From contig JASBNA010000097.1 of assembly GCA_038087015.1 (NCBI GenBank), positions 1-64,000 of the forward strand: DNA of 64,000 nt. Direction: 5' to 3'. This DNA is from Cerrena zonata (Eukaryota > Basidiomycota > Agaricomycetes > Polyporales > Cerrenaceae). The number at the start of each line of letters is the position of its first letter. The stretch's first letter is position 1. The position numbers and the translations under genes were made by a program. Shown here one piece after another: positions 12,680 through 23,039 of this stretch. The notes below the pieces were generated by a model. The model was not told the origin of the DNA and ran no database searches. It saw only the letters and a list, made by a program, of their open reading frames with translations.

Positions 12680-12905
12680 AGCACTTAGTTTATTATTATA
12701 TTATTTATTTATATTTATTTATAATATACTTATATAGAGATATATTAACTTATATAATAGCTGATATTAAATATCTATCTAGTAAAGTCAAATTTGAGAA
12801 TATAAGTTATATTTTGATTATGTAATATAGAAAACATCTCATATAGTAATGTTTTATCACAATATATATGCTATATGTTATTTTCTCATAGCTTTCTCAA
12901 TTCTT
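12680..12905 (+). repeat. Decayed copy of the 2.8-4.4 kb fold-back arm
   Basis: The order of blocks matches 3940-4170: TTATTTATATTTATTTATAAT, a 'two-strand' stretch with TAATAGCTGATATTAA (against TAACCGGTATTAA), TTTGAGAATATAAGTTAT, then TTTCTCATAGCTTTCTCAATT (against CCCATAGCTCCCCCAGTT). Nearly every difference is C to T or G to A, so this is an older, more deaminated copy. Confidence 0.6.
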
Positions 12906-13137
12906 ATTGGAGATAGGCAATCCTCTTCCAGCCACTATATTAAAGGATGGCTATAGAATTTTAGATAAGTATGATCATGATAGTACAATCTTAGAGGGAT
13001 AGAATGGCATATACCAGTTGGTGCACCTGGAAATCACCCTTAGTAACACTTATTAGGTAGTCATAAGGTACTTTAATAGCAAGCTAATTAGCTTTATATC
13101 TCTATTATCCTGACACTGCCAGTAACACTGCGACAAC

Positions 13138-13435
13138 TGTGAACACAGAGAACAGATCTATGAAGAGAGGATGAGAGCTTCAGTCGGTGTTGATAGTAGA
13201 ACGACTGTATTGTGTAGTACCTATGAAGAGAGGATGCTACACTAGAAGTCAACACAAGTAATGTACAGAATAATGAGTATACGCACAGAGTTTCAGTTGG
13301 TGTTGATAGTAGAACGACTGAAGCACCTGTGAGTCACAACGCAGAATATGACCAATCATGCATGAGCTCAATAAGGTAAGTAAAGAATGGAAAAGAAACA
13401 GACGCTAGGCGTCATACTATGCTTGTATTCTAACA
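13138..13435 (-). repeat. 3' LTR of Copia family 1
   Basis: 298 bp, bounded by TGTGAAC and CTAACA on the plus strand. It contains a twice-repeated motif GTTGATAGTAGAACGACTG and a repeated CTATGAAGAGAGGATG. Compared with the 18389 LTR, six CpG sites are CpA or TpG here. Confidence 0.95.
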
Positions 13436-13444
13436 CTCCCCCTC
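13436..13444 (-). promoter_or_regulatory. Polypurine tract of Copia family 1
   Basis: In element orientation GAGGGGGAG lies immediately upstream of the TGTTAG start of the 3' LTR, the usual plus-strand priming site. The pol stop codon (TGA, complement of 13443-13445) overlaps its first bases. Confidence 0.85.
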
Positions 13445-13859
13445 AAGCGGAAAAGAGTCCTAACATATCTACAAAATATTGAAGTTTAGGATGAGGAAGA
13501 GCTTTCATAAAAACATCAGCAGTCATTTCAGAAGTGGGACAATAAAGTAAGTTAAGGTGACCATTAAGCATGGTCTCTTGAATGAAATGATAGCAGATGT
13601 CAATGTGTTTAGTATGAGCATGAAGAAGACCGTTCTTGGCTACTTTAAGAGCACTTTGATTATCGCAATAAAGAATCGTAGAAGAAGTAAAAGGGGCATT
13701 AAGTTCGGTAGCAAGGGCACGAAGCCAAAGAAGTTCACGAGAAGCATCGGAAGCGGCAATATACTCAGCTTCGGTGGTAGAAAGAGCAATGATAGGTTGC
13801 TTGCATGAGCTCCAGCTGACGGCTCCCCCTGAAAGTAAGAAGACGGAACCTGAAATAGA
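13443..13859 (-). pseudogene. pol: Copia family 1 RNase H, C-terminal part
   Basis: This is the end of the Copia polyprotein. It carries the characteristic Copia RNase H stretch STTEAEYIAASDASRELLWL (about 13741-13800), then YCDNQSA (DNQSA motif) and HTKHIDI, and ends in FSA. The frame continues on the far side of the 715-bp insertion into GYSDADWASQAHRHS (to about 14640), so removal of the insert would rejoin RNase H exactly. The catalytic Asp of SDADWA, the Glu of TEAEY and the Asp of CDNQSA are all present. Broken only by the insertion and upstream stops. Confidence 0.9.
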
Positions 13860-14574
13860 CACTGGATCGTAGCCCAAATTTTAGGCTTCATAAAAGTAAG
13901 GTCAAATTTTATAAAAAGTCTCTTACAAAACATGATTTTAAGCACATAAAAATTGTCAAAAAATGCAGAATTTCAGCAAAATTTGATGAATCATAAAATC
14001 CTTGGCTAATTCAGACTTTTGTATCTAATTTTTAGACTTTAGAAATATTGAATTTTTGTTTATTTTTTATTGGAGAAAAGTTTACTATGCAAAATTCAAA
14101 AATTTGATACACTTTTATTTCTCTAGAAATTATAATATAATTGTATATATCAAAATGAAGTATTATAAATAGAGAGCCTAGAGAGAAGATATAGACTACT
14201 ATTGTTGGTAAATTATAGTCTCTGTCAATTATACTATCTGATAGAGATGTTTAAGTATGCAATATCACTGACCTTTTCAAATTAGCAGTTTAAATTTTAT
14301 ATTACTTTTGGAGAAACAAAAGTGTGTCAAAATTTTGAATTTTGCATAGTAAACTTTTCTCCAATAAAAAAGAAGCAAAAATTCAATATTTCTAAAGTCT
14401 AAAAATTAGATACAAAAGTCTGAATGAGCCAAGGATTTTATGATTCATCAAATTTTGCTGAAATTCTGCATTTTTTGACAATTTTTATATGCTTAAAATC
14501 ATGTTTTGTAAGAGACTTTTTATAAAATTTGACCTTACTTTTATGAAGCCTAAAATTTGGGCTACAGTCCAGTG
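13860..14574. mobile_element. CACTGG element A (715 bp), inserted in Copia RNase H
   Basis: It begins CACTGGATCGTAGCCCAAAT and ends in the near-exact reverse complement, with long inverted arms of about 200 bp or more around an AT-rich centre. AGA at 13857-13859 and 14575-14577 is a 3-bp target duplication. CACTG-type ends with a 3-bp duplication fit the CACTA (CMC) superfamily. With no coding capacity this is a non-autonomous derivative. A copy of exactly the same length lies at 51629-52343. Confidence 0.9.
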
Positions 14575-15276
14575 AGAATGCCTATGTGCCTGTGAAGCCC
14601 AGTCGGCATCGGAATACCCAATGAGTTTGCCATTGGCAGTACCAAAGGTCAATCAAAGATCCTTGATACCCTTCAGATAGCGAAGTACACATTTCGCAGC
14701 ATCCCAGTAGATTGGATGAGGATCTGACATAAAACGGGCGAGTGTCAAAACTGTGAAGGAAATGTCAGGTCGGGTGCTGGTTGATGTGTACATGAGAGAA
14801 CTGATAATTTGAGCATAAGGAAGAGATCACATCTCCTTACGTATGTTGTCAGTGAGATTGAATAGGAATAAGTTGGTGTTGGGGTCAAGTGGAGTTGAGA
14901 CGGGATTTGCATTATCCATGCCGAATCGAGAAAGAACAGTGTCAATGTAAGAAGATTGGGAGATAGTGAGTATACGATTAGGTCAGTCGCGTTCGACCTT
15001 AAAACCGAGTAGCCAGCTGACCGGACCGAGATGGACGATTTTGTGACGAAGACCGATTTGATTGATGAGGGAGAGCATGAGAGGTGTATTGTTGGCGACA
15101 AGAAGACAATCATCAACATGGATGCCGATGATAATGGAGAAGTTGGGGTTGAATAGATACCAGACGGCCTGGTCGTTCTGGCAGCAGGTAAGTCCAAGGT
15201 CGTTGAAGAGTAAGCATACCTTCTTGTACCACTGACGACCCGCTTGCTTGAGACTGTAAAGAGCCTTGTGAAGTTT
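14575..15276 (-). pseudogene. pol: Copia family 1 reverse transcriptase, C-terminal half, with stops
   Basis: Read in the frame that continues from the upstream integrase/RT ORF, this stretch encodes LHKALYSLKQAGRQWYKK (LYGLKQA-type motif), IHVDDCLLVAN (the YVDD-equivalent, near 15100-15125), LGPVSWLLGFKVE, and the Copia tail SLMYTSTSTRPDISF and LRYLKGIKDL leading into RNase H. At least three further in-frame TGA codons interrupt it (near 14988, 14830 and 14650), besides the one at 15277-15279. All could arise from CGA or TGG by one transition. The longer ORF called at 14745-15197 is another frame and is not real. Confidence 0.85.
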
Positions 15277-16647
15277 TCATACCCAATCTTCCTTCCCTGA
15301 AGTCTCGAAGCCTGGAGGTTGCTTCATGTAGATCTCCTCATCGAGATCGCCATTGAGATATGCATTTTTGAAGTCGATTTGGTGAATTTCCCAATCGTGT
15401 GTGGCGGCGAGGGCAAGGATGAATCGAATCGAAGAGGTACGAGCTGTGGGGGCTGCAGTCTCAGAATAATCAATACCATAAACTTGAGAAAAGCCCTGAG
15501 CACAGAGACGAGCTTTATACTTCGAAATCTCGTTGTTTTCATCTCGCTTTCGTTTTAGCACCCACACACTTCCCACAACGTTCACGCCGTGTGGCCTCTC
15601 CACCAAGGAGTAGGTGTGCATGTCTTCTATGCGTAAAATCTCCTCCTTCATTGCTTCCTTCCACTTTTCGCTTTCCTCTCCCTTTACAGCTTCTCTATAC
15701 CCTGGTTCATCCCCCAACATGGCAGCCAAAGCGAAGATTGGCTCCTCAAAGTCTTCCTCTAGGTCCTCTGCAGCAAGATTGGCCTTTTCTGGGTTCAAGA
15801 GGCTTGCTGGTACCCTCTGAGCACCTCTACCATCTGTAGTTCCCTTCCCTTCTTGTAAGGCCTTGATCCAAGCTGAAGGCTTTCGCTTTCTGGGGCCTGG
15901 CAGCTCTTCTGCTGCCTGCTGCAACTCCTCCTGTTCAGTGGGAGGCTGTGTAGGGGCAGATGGCTGTCCAGACTTCGCTTTGGGGATAGGTTTGACATCT
16001 GGAAGGATAGGAATGGTTGTAGAGGGTGGGGAGACGATTTGAGGGGCTGTAGGAGGTGTAGATGGGGTAAGAGGAGGTGCTGGAAGCAGATTCTGGCTGG
16101 AATCAGGTAAGTTCTCCCCTTCAGACAGAATTACTGCCTCTAAAGGGGGCTCTGGAGTGAAAATGACATTCCTTTCAATAGAAACCAGTCGCTTTTCAGC
16201 CCAGTAAACATGGTGGGCCTTGCTCTCTTTGTCAAAACCAACCCAGTGAGCTGCTTTCAACTTCGCATCGAGTTTCGACGGTGCCTTGACATGCACCCAC
16301 ACATCACGTCCGAAACGCGGAAGCTTCAATAGGTCGGGCTTCTCGCCAGTGGCTCGTTCATGCGGTGTCGAACCCGGTGTGTTCTTCGTCGTTGTATGAT
16401 TCCAAAGCCACGCTGCATGCGAGATTGCCTCTGCCCAGAGGAACTTTGGGAGGCCGCTATCAAGCAGCATTGCACGGGCGTGCTCCATTAGTGTACGGTT
16501 GAGGCATTCAGCCTTACCATTCTGCTGTGGGGAGTCATGTGTTGTCAGACGGCGGATGGTGCCCTGTTCTTTCAGGTGAGTAGCAAACTCTGCACTCATG
16601 TACTCGCCTCCACGGTCGCATTGGAGCTCCTTGATGGCCGTAACTCC
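15277..16647 (-). pseudogene. pol: Copia family 1 integrase C-half and reverse transcriptase N-half
   Basis: Continuous after the stop at 16648. Integrase residues CDRGGEYMSAEF (second catalytic Asp), then SPQQNGKAECLNRT (catalytic Glu, near 16510), KFLWAEAISHAAWLWNHT, the GRDVWVHV and WVGFDKESKAHHVYW stretch typical of the Copia integrase C-domain, a long Pro/Ser/Thr-rich linker (about 16180-15850), then RT with W+EAMKEEI, KARLCAQGFSQVYGIDY and IHQIDFKNAYLNGDLDEEIYM (first catalytic Asp in QIDF). It ends at an in-frame TGA at 15277-15279. The domains are otherwise well preserved. Confidence 0.9.
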
Positions 16648-17835
16648 TCATTGGTTCTTCAGGAATGCCTCGTGCTCTCGGTATCGAGCGAAGACCTGAC
16701 TTTTCTTTGCAATCGGCACTATAATCCCTTTGTCGGTGTGATCGTCGAGGAATGTCACAAAGTACTCGCTCCCCTTGATCGACTTGACAACAGCTTTCCC
16801 CCATACATCGGTGTGGATGTGCTGACCATACTTGGTCGCTGGTGGACTCGATCGTTCCTTAGGGAATGGCTTTACCATCTGCTTCGACTTGACACACGTC
16901 TCGCAGAAGGCAGCTTCGGTGTCGATGAGCACAATACCTTGGATCACCCCCTCATCGACCATCTTCTTCAAAGCCTGTGGATGTGCATGGCCCATGTTAC
17001 AATGGAAGTCGGTGAGTGACATCTGAGTAGGTGTCTCGGTTGACAGAGCTGACTCGACCGGTGTAGTTGGTGGACGATTGTCGATGAGTGGGTAAAGACC
17101 ATTCCTTTCCGTGACTACAGTAAGGATGCTCTGGTGGGGTGTCAAGATCTTGCACCCTTCCTTCTTGAAGTGAGCTGGGAAGCCACCTTTCACCATCTGG
17201 CTGATGGAGATCAAAGCGACAGGCATTGTCGGAGCATGTAAGACGTTCTTCAAGGTGAATTTGGCCTCCTTACTGTTGTACAATGTACTAACATTAATGT
17301 CCCCTTCGCCAGTAGCATTAAAAATACCACTGTCAGCTGAATGGACAGGTTTAGGAGGGATTGTCCGATAAGTGACAAAGTTTTCACGATGAGGATCAAA
17401 ATGACGGCTTGTGCCCAAGTCAATAAGCCTTGTATGATGCTGGTTGGTGAGGTTCTGGCTGGCCACCAGGGAGAAGTCAGTTGCGACATGGAAGGCATAG
17501 TTATCTTCCTTGTCATCAGTCGTCGCTGCGGTGTTAGCACTCACACTTCCGCCTCCTCTCTTTCCCTTCCCCTTCCTATGACGAGGGTTCTGACCTTCCT
17601 TTCTACCGCCCTTCGCCCAGCAGTCACTCTTCATGTGTCCGAGACGCTCACAGTTGAAGCATTTGATCTTGCTTTGGTCCGTCGAGGAGCTAGCAGCGAG
17701 AGCAGAGTCTTCGCTACTTGCTGTGGGATGAAGGGTGCTGTCGTCTCGAGCAATGGCAGTTAGGTGGGTGATGAGTTTGTCGGGTGAAAGAGTCATCCCT
17801 GAGATTTGAGAACTGGTGAGGATCGTACGGATCAT
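16648..17835 (-). pseudogene. pol: Copia family 1 zinc knuckle, protease and integrase N-half
   Basis: About 395 residues. They contain the CCHC zinc knuckle CFNCERLGHMKSDC (C-x2-C-x4-H-x4-C, near 17621-17662), a basic stretch, the protease loop, a pre-integrase HHCC domain (FHCNMGHAHPQAL ... CETCVKSKQ, near 17010-16900) and the first integrase Asp in IHTDVWG (near 16800). The protease loop reads IDLGTS where active Copia proteases have D-S/T-G; TTG for Leu could come from a TCG Ser codon by one CpG transition. It ends at TGA 16648-16650, after which the frame continues. Confidence 0.9.
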
Positions 17836-18384
17836 CGGCCGGTAGGATTCAGGTAGGGAGCCTATAATAAGGGCTTTGTAGTGCTGGTCGTCTAGAGTAC
17901 CACCAGCGGTGGCATATTCTGACTTGAGTTGCTAAAGTTCGAGTAGTGTAGCATGGGAATCTTCCTCCTTGCAGCGAAGGGAATTCATCCATTGTAAAAT
18001 ATCAACCTGGACGAAATCTCCTTGCTTATCAAAGGTGTTGGTGACGATCTTCCAACACTTGTGTGCCAACGGTTCCGATGAAATCTTCAATTTGAGTGGT
18101 TCTGGAAGCATCTAGAAGAGGAGCGACTTAATCATGGCATGGTTGGACTCATACACATCAAGTGCATCTTCGTACTTCTCATCCGCATCTGGATCGACCT
18201 TTGGAGCTGTTGGAGGTACTGGTATTGTGGCAGTACCAGCAAGATAGCGTCTAAGTTTCTTAGCAATGACAGCAGAGGTAAACTGGGACTTGTATAGAAC
18301 CCAGTTCAAGCCATCCGCAGATAGCTTTGGTACCTTCATGCCATCGCCACTTCCGAAAACTGTAGACTGGTCGCCGGGGCCCAT
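17836..18384 (-). pseudogene. gag: Copia family 1 gag with two stop codons
   Basis: It begins MGPGDQSTVFGSGDGMKVPKL; the initiator ATG lies inside the primer binding site next to the 5' LTR. The frame encodes a Copia-type gag with L+WVLYKSQFTSAVIAKKL, then WKIVTNTFDKQGDFVQVDILQWMNSLRC and the EEDS..LLEL..QLKSEYATAGG stretch. Stops: TAG at 18112-18114 and another near 17935. Both could come from CAG or TGG by one transition. The frame runs into the downstream zinc-knuckle ORF without a frameshift, so gag and pol are one polyprotein, as usual in Copia. Confidence 0.85.
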
Positions 18385-18388
18385 AACC
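18376..18388 (-). promoter_or_regulatory. Primer binding site, initiator-tRNA anticodon type
   Basis: In element orientation the bases directly after the 5' LTR are GGTTATGGGCCCC. This is complementary to the anticodon-arm region (GGGCCCAUAACC) of initiator methionine tRNA, not to its CCA end. Drosophila copia is known to prime from such a half-tRNA. The second Copia family here has the same site. Confidence 0.8.
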
Positions 18389-18686
18389 TGTGAACGCAGA
18401 GAACAGATCTATGAAGAGAGGATGAGAGCTTCAGTCGGTGTTGATAGTAGAACGACTGTATTGTGTAGTACCTATGAAGAGAGGATGCTACACTAGAAGT
18501 CAACACAAGTAATGTACAGAATAATGAGTATACGCACAGAGCTTCAGTTGGTGTTGATAGTAGAATGACTGAAGCACCTGTGAGTCACAACACGGAATAT
18601 GACCGATCATGCGTGAGCTCGATAAGGTAAGTAAAGAACGGAAAAGAAACAGACGCTAGGCGTTGTACTACACTTGTATTCTAACA
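18389..18686 (-). repeat. 5' LTR of Copia family 1
   Basis: 298 bp, the pair of 13138-13435, with more CpG sites retained. Differences between the two are all transitions, and two CpG sites near the U3 end have decayed on opposite strands (CA in one copy, TG in the other). Confidence 0.95.
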
Positions 18687-18691
18687 ACAAC

Positions 18692-19039
18692 TGCAATCTT
18701 TATTCCACATAGGGAATTACCTTAAGTAGTGTCCCCTCCCAATTTATCTTTCCCCAAGTCCTATCCTTTAGAGGCCTCAGAACAGCTTCCTGACACTGTC
18801 AAGCTGACCCCACATATGCAACTCTATCAGCGCTTTCCTCTGTATAGATCTCTGTCAACTACTCCATGTATATATTGGACCATATCCTCTCGCTTGCTCG
18901 TCATTGTTGTCACATATGATGACAACACTATTTCCTTGTATCTCTCTATTCTCTCATTTTTTAAATTATCATTCAAGCTTACTTGTAGAGGTATCCAACA
19001 GTAGATGAGTATGATTGCATCTATATACAAGTTCAACTA
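18692..19039. other. Short spacer between Copia and the Tc1/mariner element
   Basis: No gene is supportable. The 69- and 91-aa ORFs have no motif. It is the original target DNA into which both neighbours inserted; the KDZ gene at 23.1-27.0 kb may once have continued here. Confidence 0.4.
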
Positions 19040-19453
19040 TACAGCAATTTGCATAAGTATAGAGCGGGTCGAACTGTGGTGTAAAATCGACATTGCTGTC
19101 CCGGCTGATCGGCGTGCACAGTTAGCCACCACCGTGACAATGTCGGGACTCTTGGGTGTGATGGGGGTGTTTCAACTATTTCATAGTCAAAGTCGGATTT
19201 TCTAAATAAGAAAAGTGTCCATGTTTCAACTCCTAAGCGGCTGCAGCGGTGTGCTGGAGGCTATGTTGCAGCTCGTTGGTTGCTTCGAAAAGCTTCGGTA
19301 CATACAAAATGTAGTTCTATAAGATTCCTTGACCCTCCATTCTGTAGAATATATATATGATTGTCCGGGATATTGAAAAACAACAAAGAAAAATCTTGCT
19401 TGATTACTTGAAGTTCTGCTCGTCTCTATTCCTCCAAGTCCTCTCTCCTACCA

Positions 19454-21381
19454 ATGGAACCATACAACTGGGATGACCTCCAAGGTTTCTAAAGCCGGCA
19501 TGAAGCATATCATGTGAGTAGACAGTAACCTTTGCATGAAACTTGACTGACAAACCTTTGGTAGGGGGTACAGCTTCCTTCTCAGCTCGGAGCTGCTGGA
19601 ACTCAGTGCATACAGGGTATCGAGGAGCCCCATGATGGTCACGGAAATGCGGCACAACAAGGGTATGCACCCTTTTATGGGAATCATGCACCTGGACTAT
19701 TCCCTCCAGCTGGATTCTATCATCCATACGGAGGTCCACCAGTCGGACCTCATGGTCAATATCTCCCACCTGTCACTCCACCCGTTCACCTGTCTATGAT
19801 GCAGGCCTATCATCAGGCAGCTGCTGACTATGTTCAAGCTGGCAGGTCATCGAGCCCAAAGACCCAGACTGCCAAAAAGCAAAAACGTCCAAACATGGAG
19901 GTCCGTGAAGGTGGTAAGTAGTAAATAATACTAGACAAGGATTGGTGCAGTTACTTACAATATTTTCCATGTTCAGTATTTTTGATTAATGTCGCTGTTG
20001 AAAGCAGAGGACATTGTGTCGAATGGGAGGCTGCTACTGATGTCTCCTGGGTAGAGTTTGGAGAAACTGTAGCAAGAAAGTTAAATGTCGATAGGTTGGA
20101 CTTGAAACTTGCCTACAAGATCATCAGTGAATGAGGACAGCCTATGATCATCAATGGTAATGAAGACTGGGACTTCGCGATGCAGAAGGTGGCAGGGAAA
20201 GCAGAATGTTCAACACACAAGGCAGTCAAGATCGTTATCATTGATCTGAATGCAAAGGTAAGAATCAACCTGATCTTCCGATTGGAAACCTCGCTCACAT
20301 AGAGTTCAGAAGGAAAGTAAGGGGAAACGAAAGCAAGCTGGTTCAAAGAGAGTCCGTCCACACCAAAAGCCAGAGACCCCTTTCAGCAGAATCTTCTCGG
20401 AGCTTGAATCACATATTTACTGCCATCGCCATGGTGAATACTGTGTCATTGCCAAAGATGGATGTCATGTTGGCTTGAGTTTGGCAGAGTGAGAGCTCTG
20501 GGCACAACAGATTGTGAGTTTCAAGAATTATATAATAGGTTCTTAGTACATACTCACATCTCGGGGGTTATAGAAAGCTAAAAAGGCCAATTTCCGTCAT
20601 GCTCCACCAGACCTTCTTCCAAAAGAGGTGAAGAATAAGCCACGTGGTCGTAACAGACCAAGAAGAAGGTCCAATACTACTTCAGATGATGAGGATCAGC
20701 CTCCTACCAAGCGAAGCAAAGAAACACTTCCCCCTAGTAGATCACACTCACCATCATCTGAGGCCAATGAGGTCCATTATCGACCCGAATCACCTGAGGA
20801 CCCCTCCCCATGTCGTGCTGGTCCATGCCTTGCTTGCACTCCTCTCAAGATCAACACCTATACTATCGATTATCCCGATGTTGATATAATTCTCTCTGAG
20901 CTTGATATCAAGTACTCTAATCAACATTTCCTTGCTCCTGAGATCTGGTCTTGGCTCATTCGATTTGGTTTCACTAGTGTTGCAGATGCTACACTATTCT
21001 CTCCGAATGACCTCTATGTCTTAACACGCATATTGCCACATACCATCCAGCTTCTTTATCAGCATACATGGGAGGTCATTGAGAAAACTCATGAGGAAAA
21101 GGCAGATGACATAGATGACCTCAAGACCATTTTGAATGAAGCAGGTATGTCTCCCTATCAGACATAGATATCTTCATCGTAGTTGACTCGTTTTCTTTAT
21201 AGGCTTCGCTGCAAGTCGGATTGAACAGGATGGGTTACTAGACAGTAGAGACAATATTGGTAACGTCCCAGTGGAGGAGCTTAGCTCAGATGGATGGAGC
21301 ACAGACAACTCCAATGATGACTTAGAGATAGGCTCGCAAAGCTCCATTGAAGTGCGGTCAATTTCTAGTTATGAGGTCTAA
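19454..21381 (+). pseudogene. Accessory gene of the Tc1/mariner-like transposon
   Basis: Six exons by eye: 19454-19513, 19565-19913, 19977-20257, 20310-20513, 20574-21144, 21203-21381, with GT-AG introns of 50-65 nt. The N-terminus is rich in Gly, Pro and Tyr (GFYHPYGGPPVGPHGQYLPP) and ends in a basic NLS-like run (AKKQKRPN). Exon 3 resembles a PB1/ubiquitin-like fold: a hydrophobic strand, FGETVARKL, LKLAYKI, then NEDWDFAM and VKIVII. Exon 4 has a Cys/His cluster (YCHRHGEYCVIAKDGCHVGLS). A basic, Ser-rich linker and an acidic C-terminus follow. The same order occurs in the gene at 61984-63703. Three stops interrupt it: TAA in exon 1, TGA in exons 3 and 4. Function unknown. Confidence 0.7.
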
Positions 21382-21426
21382 TCGTCTAATAGAGCGACAC
21401 TATTATTACCATAATTCCATAGTATA

Positions 21427-22604
21427 CTAAGCCCCTCCTAGATAACCACTATGCCTATACCAGCCTTGTGCTTTTGCTGCTGTTACCGTATATACCGCTT
21501 TCCAAATAATCTCATATGGGTCTGAGTGTGGGTTAGAATGCAGTTCCATTAGCATGTAGTCCCAATTTGAATGAATCGAAGCTTTGATACTTGAAAAAGC
21601 CTCCTCGATAGGATTCAGGTCAGGTGAATATGGAAGGAGGTACTCAAAGCGTATTCCACTATAGATTTTAAGCACAGACTGCTTTTGATTACCAGAAGAA
21701 TTTGATTTACTATTCTTGAAGATGTTCTCGCAGTCCCTCAATATGATGTATTGAGGCATTGTCTATAACAAGAACAGATTTGGACTGCAGAAAGGGGTTC
21801 ATCTTAGGGATGATATAATTCACAAAATTGGAGAATAACTCCTGTGTAATAGCGCCTTTCACAATATTGAGCCCAAGAATACCTTCAATGGATAGTGCAG
21901 GAAGAATTGAATATCTAGTAAGTAAAGTTCTGTATTGTTCAAAAGGTTCAATGTACAGACCGTTTGCTGCAGATAAAGAAGTCCCAATGCCGAGCTCGAG
22001 TTCCAAGTGGAGACCATCCTAGTCTGCGGCGCATTGTGAGACGATTATAATGAGACTTATCAACAAATACTAGCTGATCTGGTCGGTACTGTGCCATGTG
22101 GATCTTGAAATGAGTCCTCTCTTGTTCATCATGCTCCAGAGCTGGACATGTCAACTACAGTAACAATTAGTGGCAGCATTTACTCGTAAGAATTGCTTGT
22201 TGTGAAACTCACTTGTTTCATGGTAAGACCTCGACAACGTAGTGCCCTCCATATTGTTGCCTTAGACACCAAAATGTGGTGTACATCAGAGAGTTCCCTT
22301 TGAAGCTCACCTAAGCTCATATCTGGGGTTCGTTCAACGCACCTCTCGAGGAACTAGAATAGCTCATATGGTCAGTCATGTGTAGCTACCATAAGATACT
22401 ATCACTTACTGCTAACGCAAGTGCATGTAGCTTCATTGGTTGGAAGTTATTCCGGGAAGTTTTTCTGACATTCCCTGTCTTCCGATAGAGAGCGAGAACC
22501 CTTCTTTGTGTGGATTCAGAAACCCCAGTAATATCACGTATTTGCAAATGATTAAGCTTGAATCGAGGGTGGGTGAGTCTGATAATGACCCTTTTAAGGT
22601 CATC
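21427..22604 (-). CDS. Tc1/mariner-like DD34E transposase, apparently intact from exon 2 on
   Basis: Exons by eye, minus strand: 22604-22410 (helix-turn-helix, LQIRDITGVSESTQRRVL), 22353-22213 (second HTH part), 22154-21961 (VFVDKSHYNR, first Asp; MRRRLGWSPLG), 21914-21711 (YSILPALSIEGI; LVIDNASIHH, second Asp), 21658-21427 (LLPYSPDLNPIEEAFSSIK, catalytic Glu; GWYRHSGYL end). Phases agree and no stop remains. One intron (21915-21960) uses a GTCTGT donor but restores the family motif exactly. 34 residues separate the second Asp from Glu. The first exon with the start codon was not found; the ATG at 22603 is out of frame. Cut-and-paste transposase acting on the TIRs of this element. Confidence 0.85.
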
Positions 22605-23039
22605 TGAGATAGAATGTCACATACAAGATTGTCAGATTCAAGCTATGTGGTAGTTTACAATAACGAGTTGAACACGACAAGCGCGCAGCGTGACAGAGTA
22701 GCTACGGTGGGTTTAACATCTACATATGGCCATGCAAAGCCAAATTTGGGCACCAGGTGATACAGTGATCATTATTCATACCATATGTACTCATTTTTTG
22801 GCTTGCAAAATTAAGCCCCATCTTCCAGGTCACTTCAAAGCAAGCACCTCCTTTCAACGCCCACAACACAATACCAAATATGGAAATGTCACATCATAGA
22901 AACTGGCCCACCCCCCCTCTCCTCATTTTGGCAGTTTCTGGCGGCTAGGCTATGCATGCTGATCAGCCGGAACAGCAACATTGATTTTACACCACAGTTC
23001 GACCCGCTCTATACTTATGCAAATTGCTGTAAATAGAGC

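Larger units (their letters stand above)
13138..18686 (-). mobile_element. Complete but inactivated Copia retrotransposon (family 1)
   Basis: The element runs from LTR 13138-13435 to LTR 18389-18686, both 298 bp. It is flanked by an exact ACAAC target duplication (13133-13137 and 18687-18691). It is transcribed on the minus strand in Copia order: gag, zinc knuckle, protease, integrase, reverse transcriptase, RNase H. Both LTRs begin TGTTAGAAT and end TTCACA in element orientation. The primer site and polypurine tract sit where expected. Pol is broken by at least seven in-frame stops, and a 715-bp DNA element lies in RNase H. The LTRs differ at about 13 positions, all transitions. Confidence 0.95.
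19042..23029. mobile_element. Two-gene Tc1/mariner-like transposon, complete
   Basis: Ends 19042 and 23029 begin CAGCAATTTGCATAAGTATA on each strand and are identical for about 47 bp. A short mismatch block follows, then TTGCTGTYCCGGCTGATC, giving TIRs of about 70-75 bp. A TA dinucleotide flanks each end (19040-19041, 23030-23031), the Tc1/mariner hallmark. Inside are an accessory gene on the plus strand (19454-21381) and a DD34E transposase on the minus strand (21427 to about 22604), converging with only 45 bp between their stops. Most elements of this superfamily carry only a transposase, so the second gene is notable. It inserted at the 3' end of the decayed KDZ gene. Confidence 0.9.

Noticed and set aside
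14745..15197. 150-aa minus-strand ORF
   Set aside because: Alternative frame of the Copia reverse transcriptase; the real frame carries IHVDDCLLV.
16537..17019. Plus-strand ORFs of 160 and 140 aa in 16.5-17.8 kb
   Set aside because: Antisense shadows of Copia pol.
19404..19769. 121-aa minus-strand ORF
   Set aside because: Antisense of the Gly/Pro/Tyr-rich exon of the accessory gene, whose splice sites and paralogue support the plus strand.
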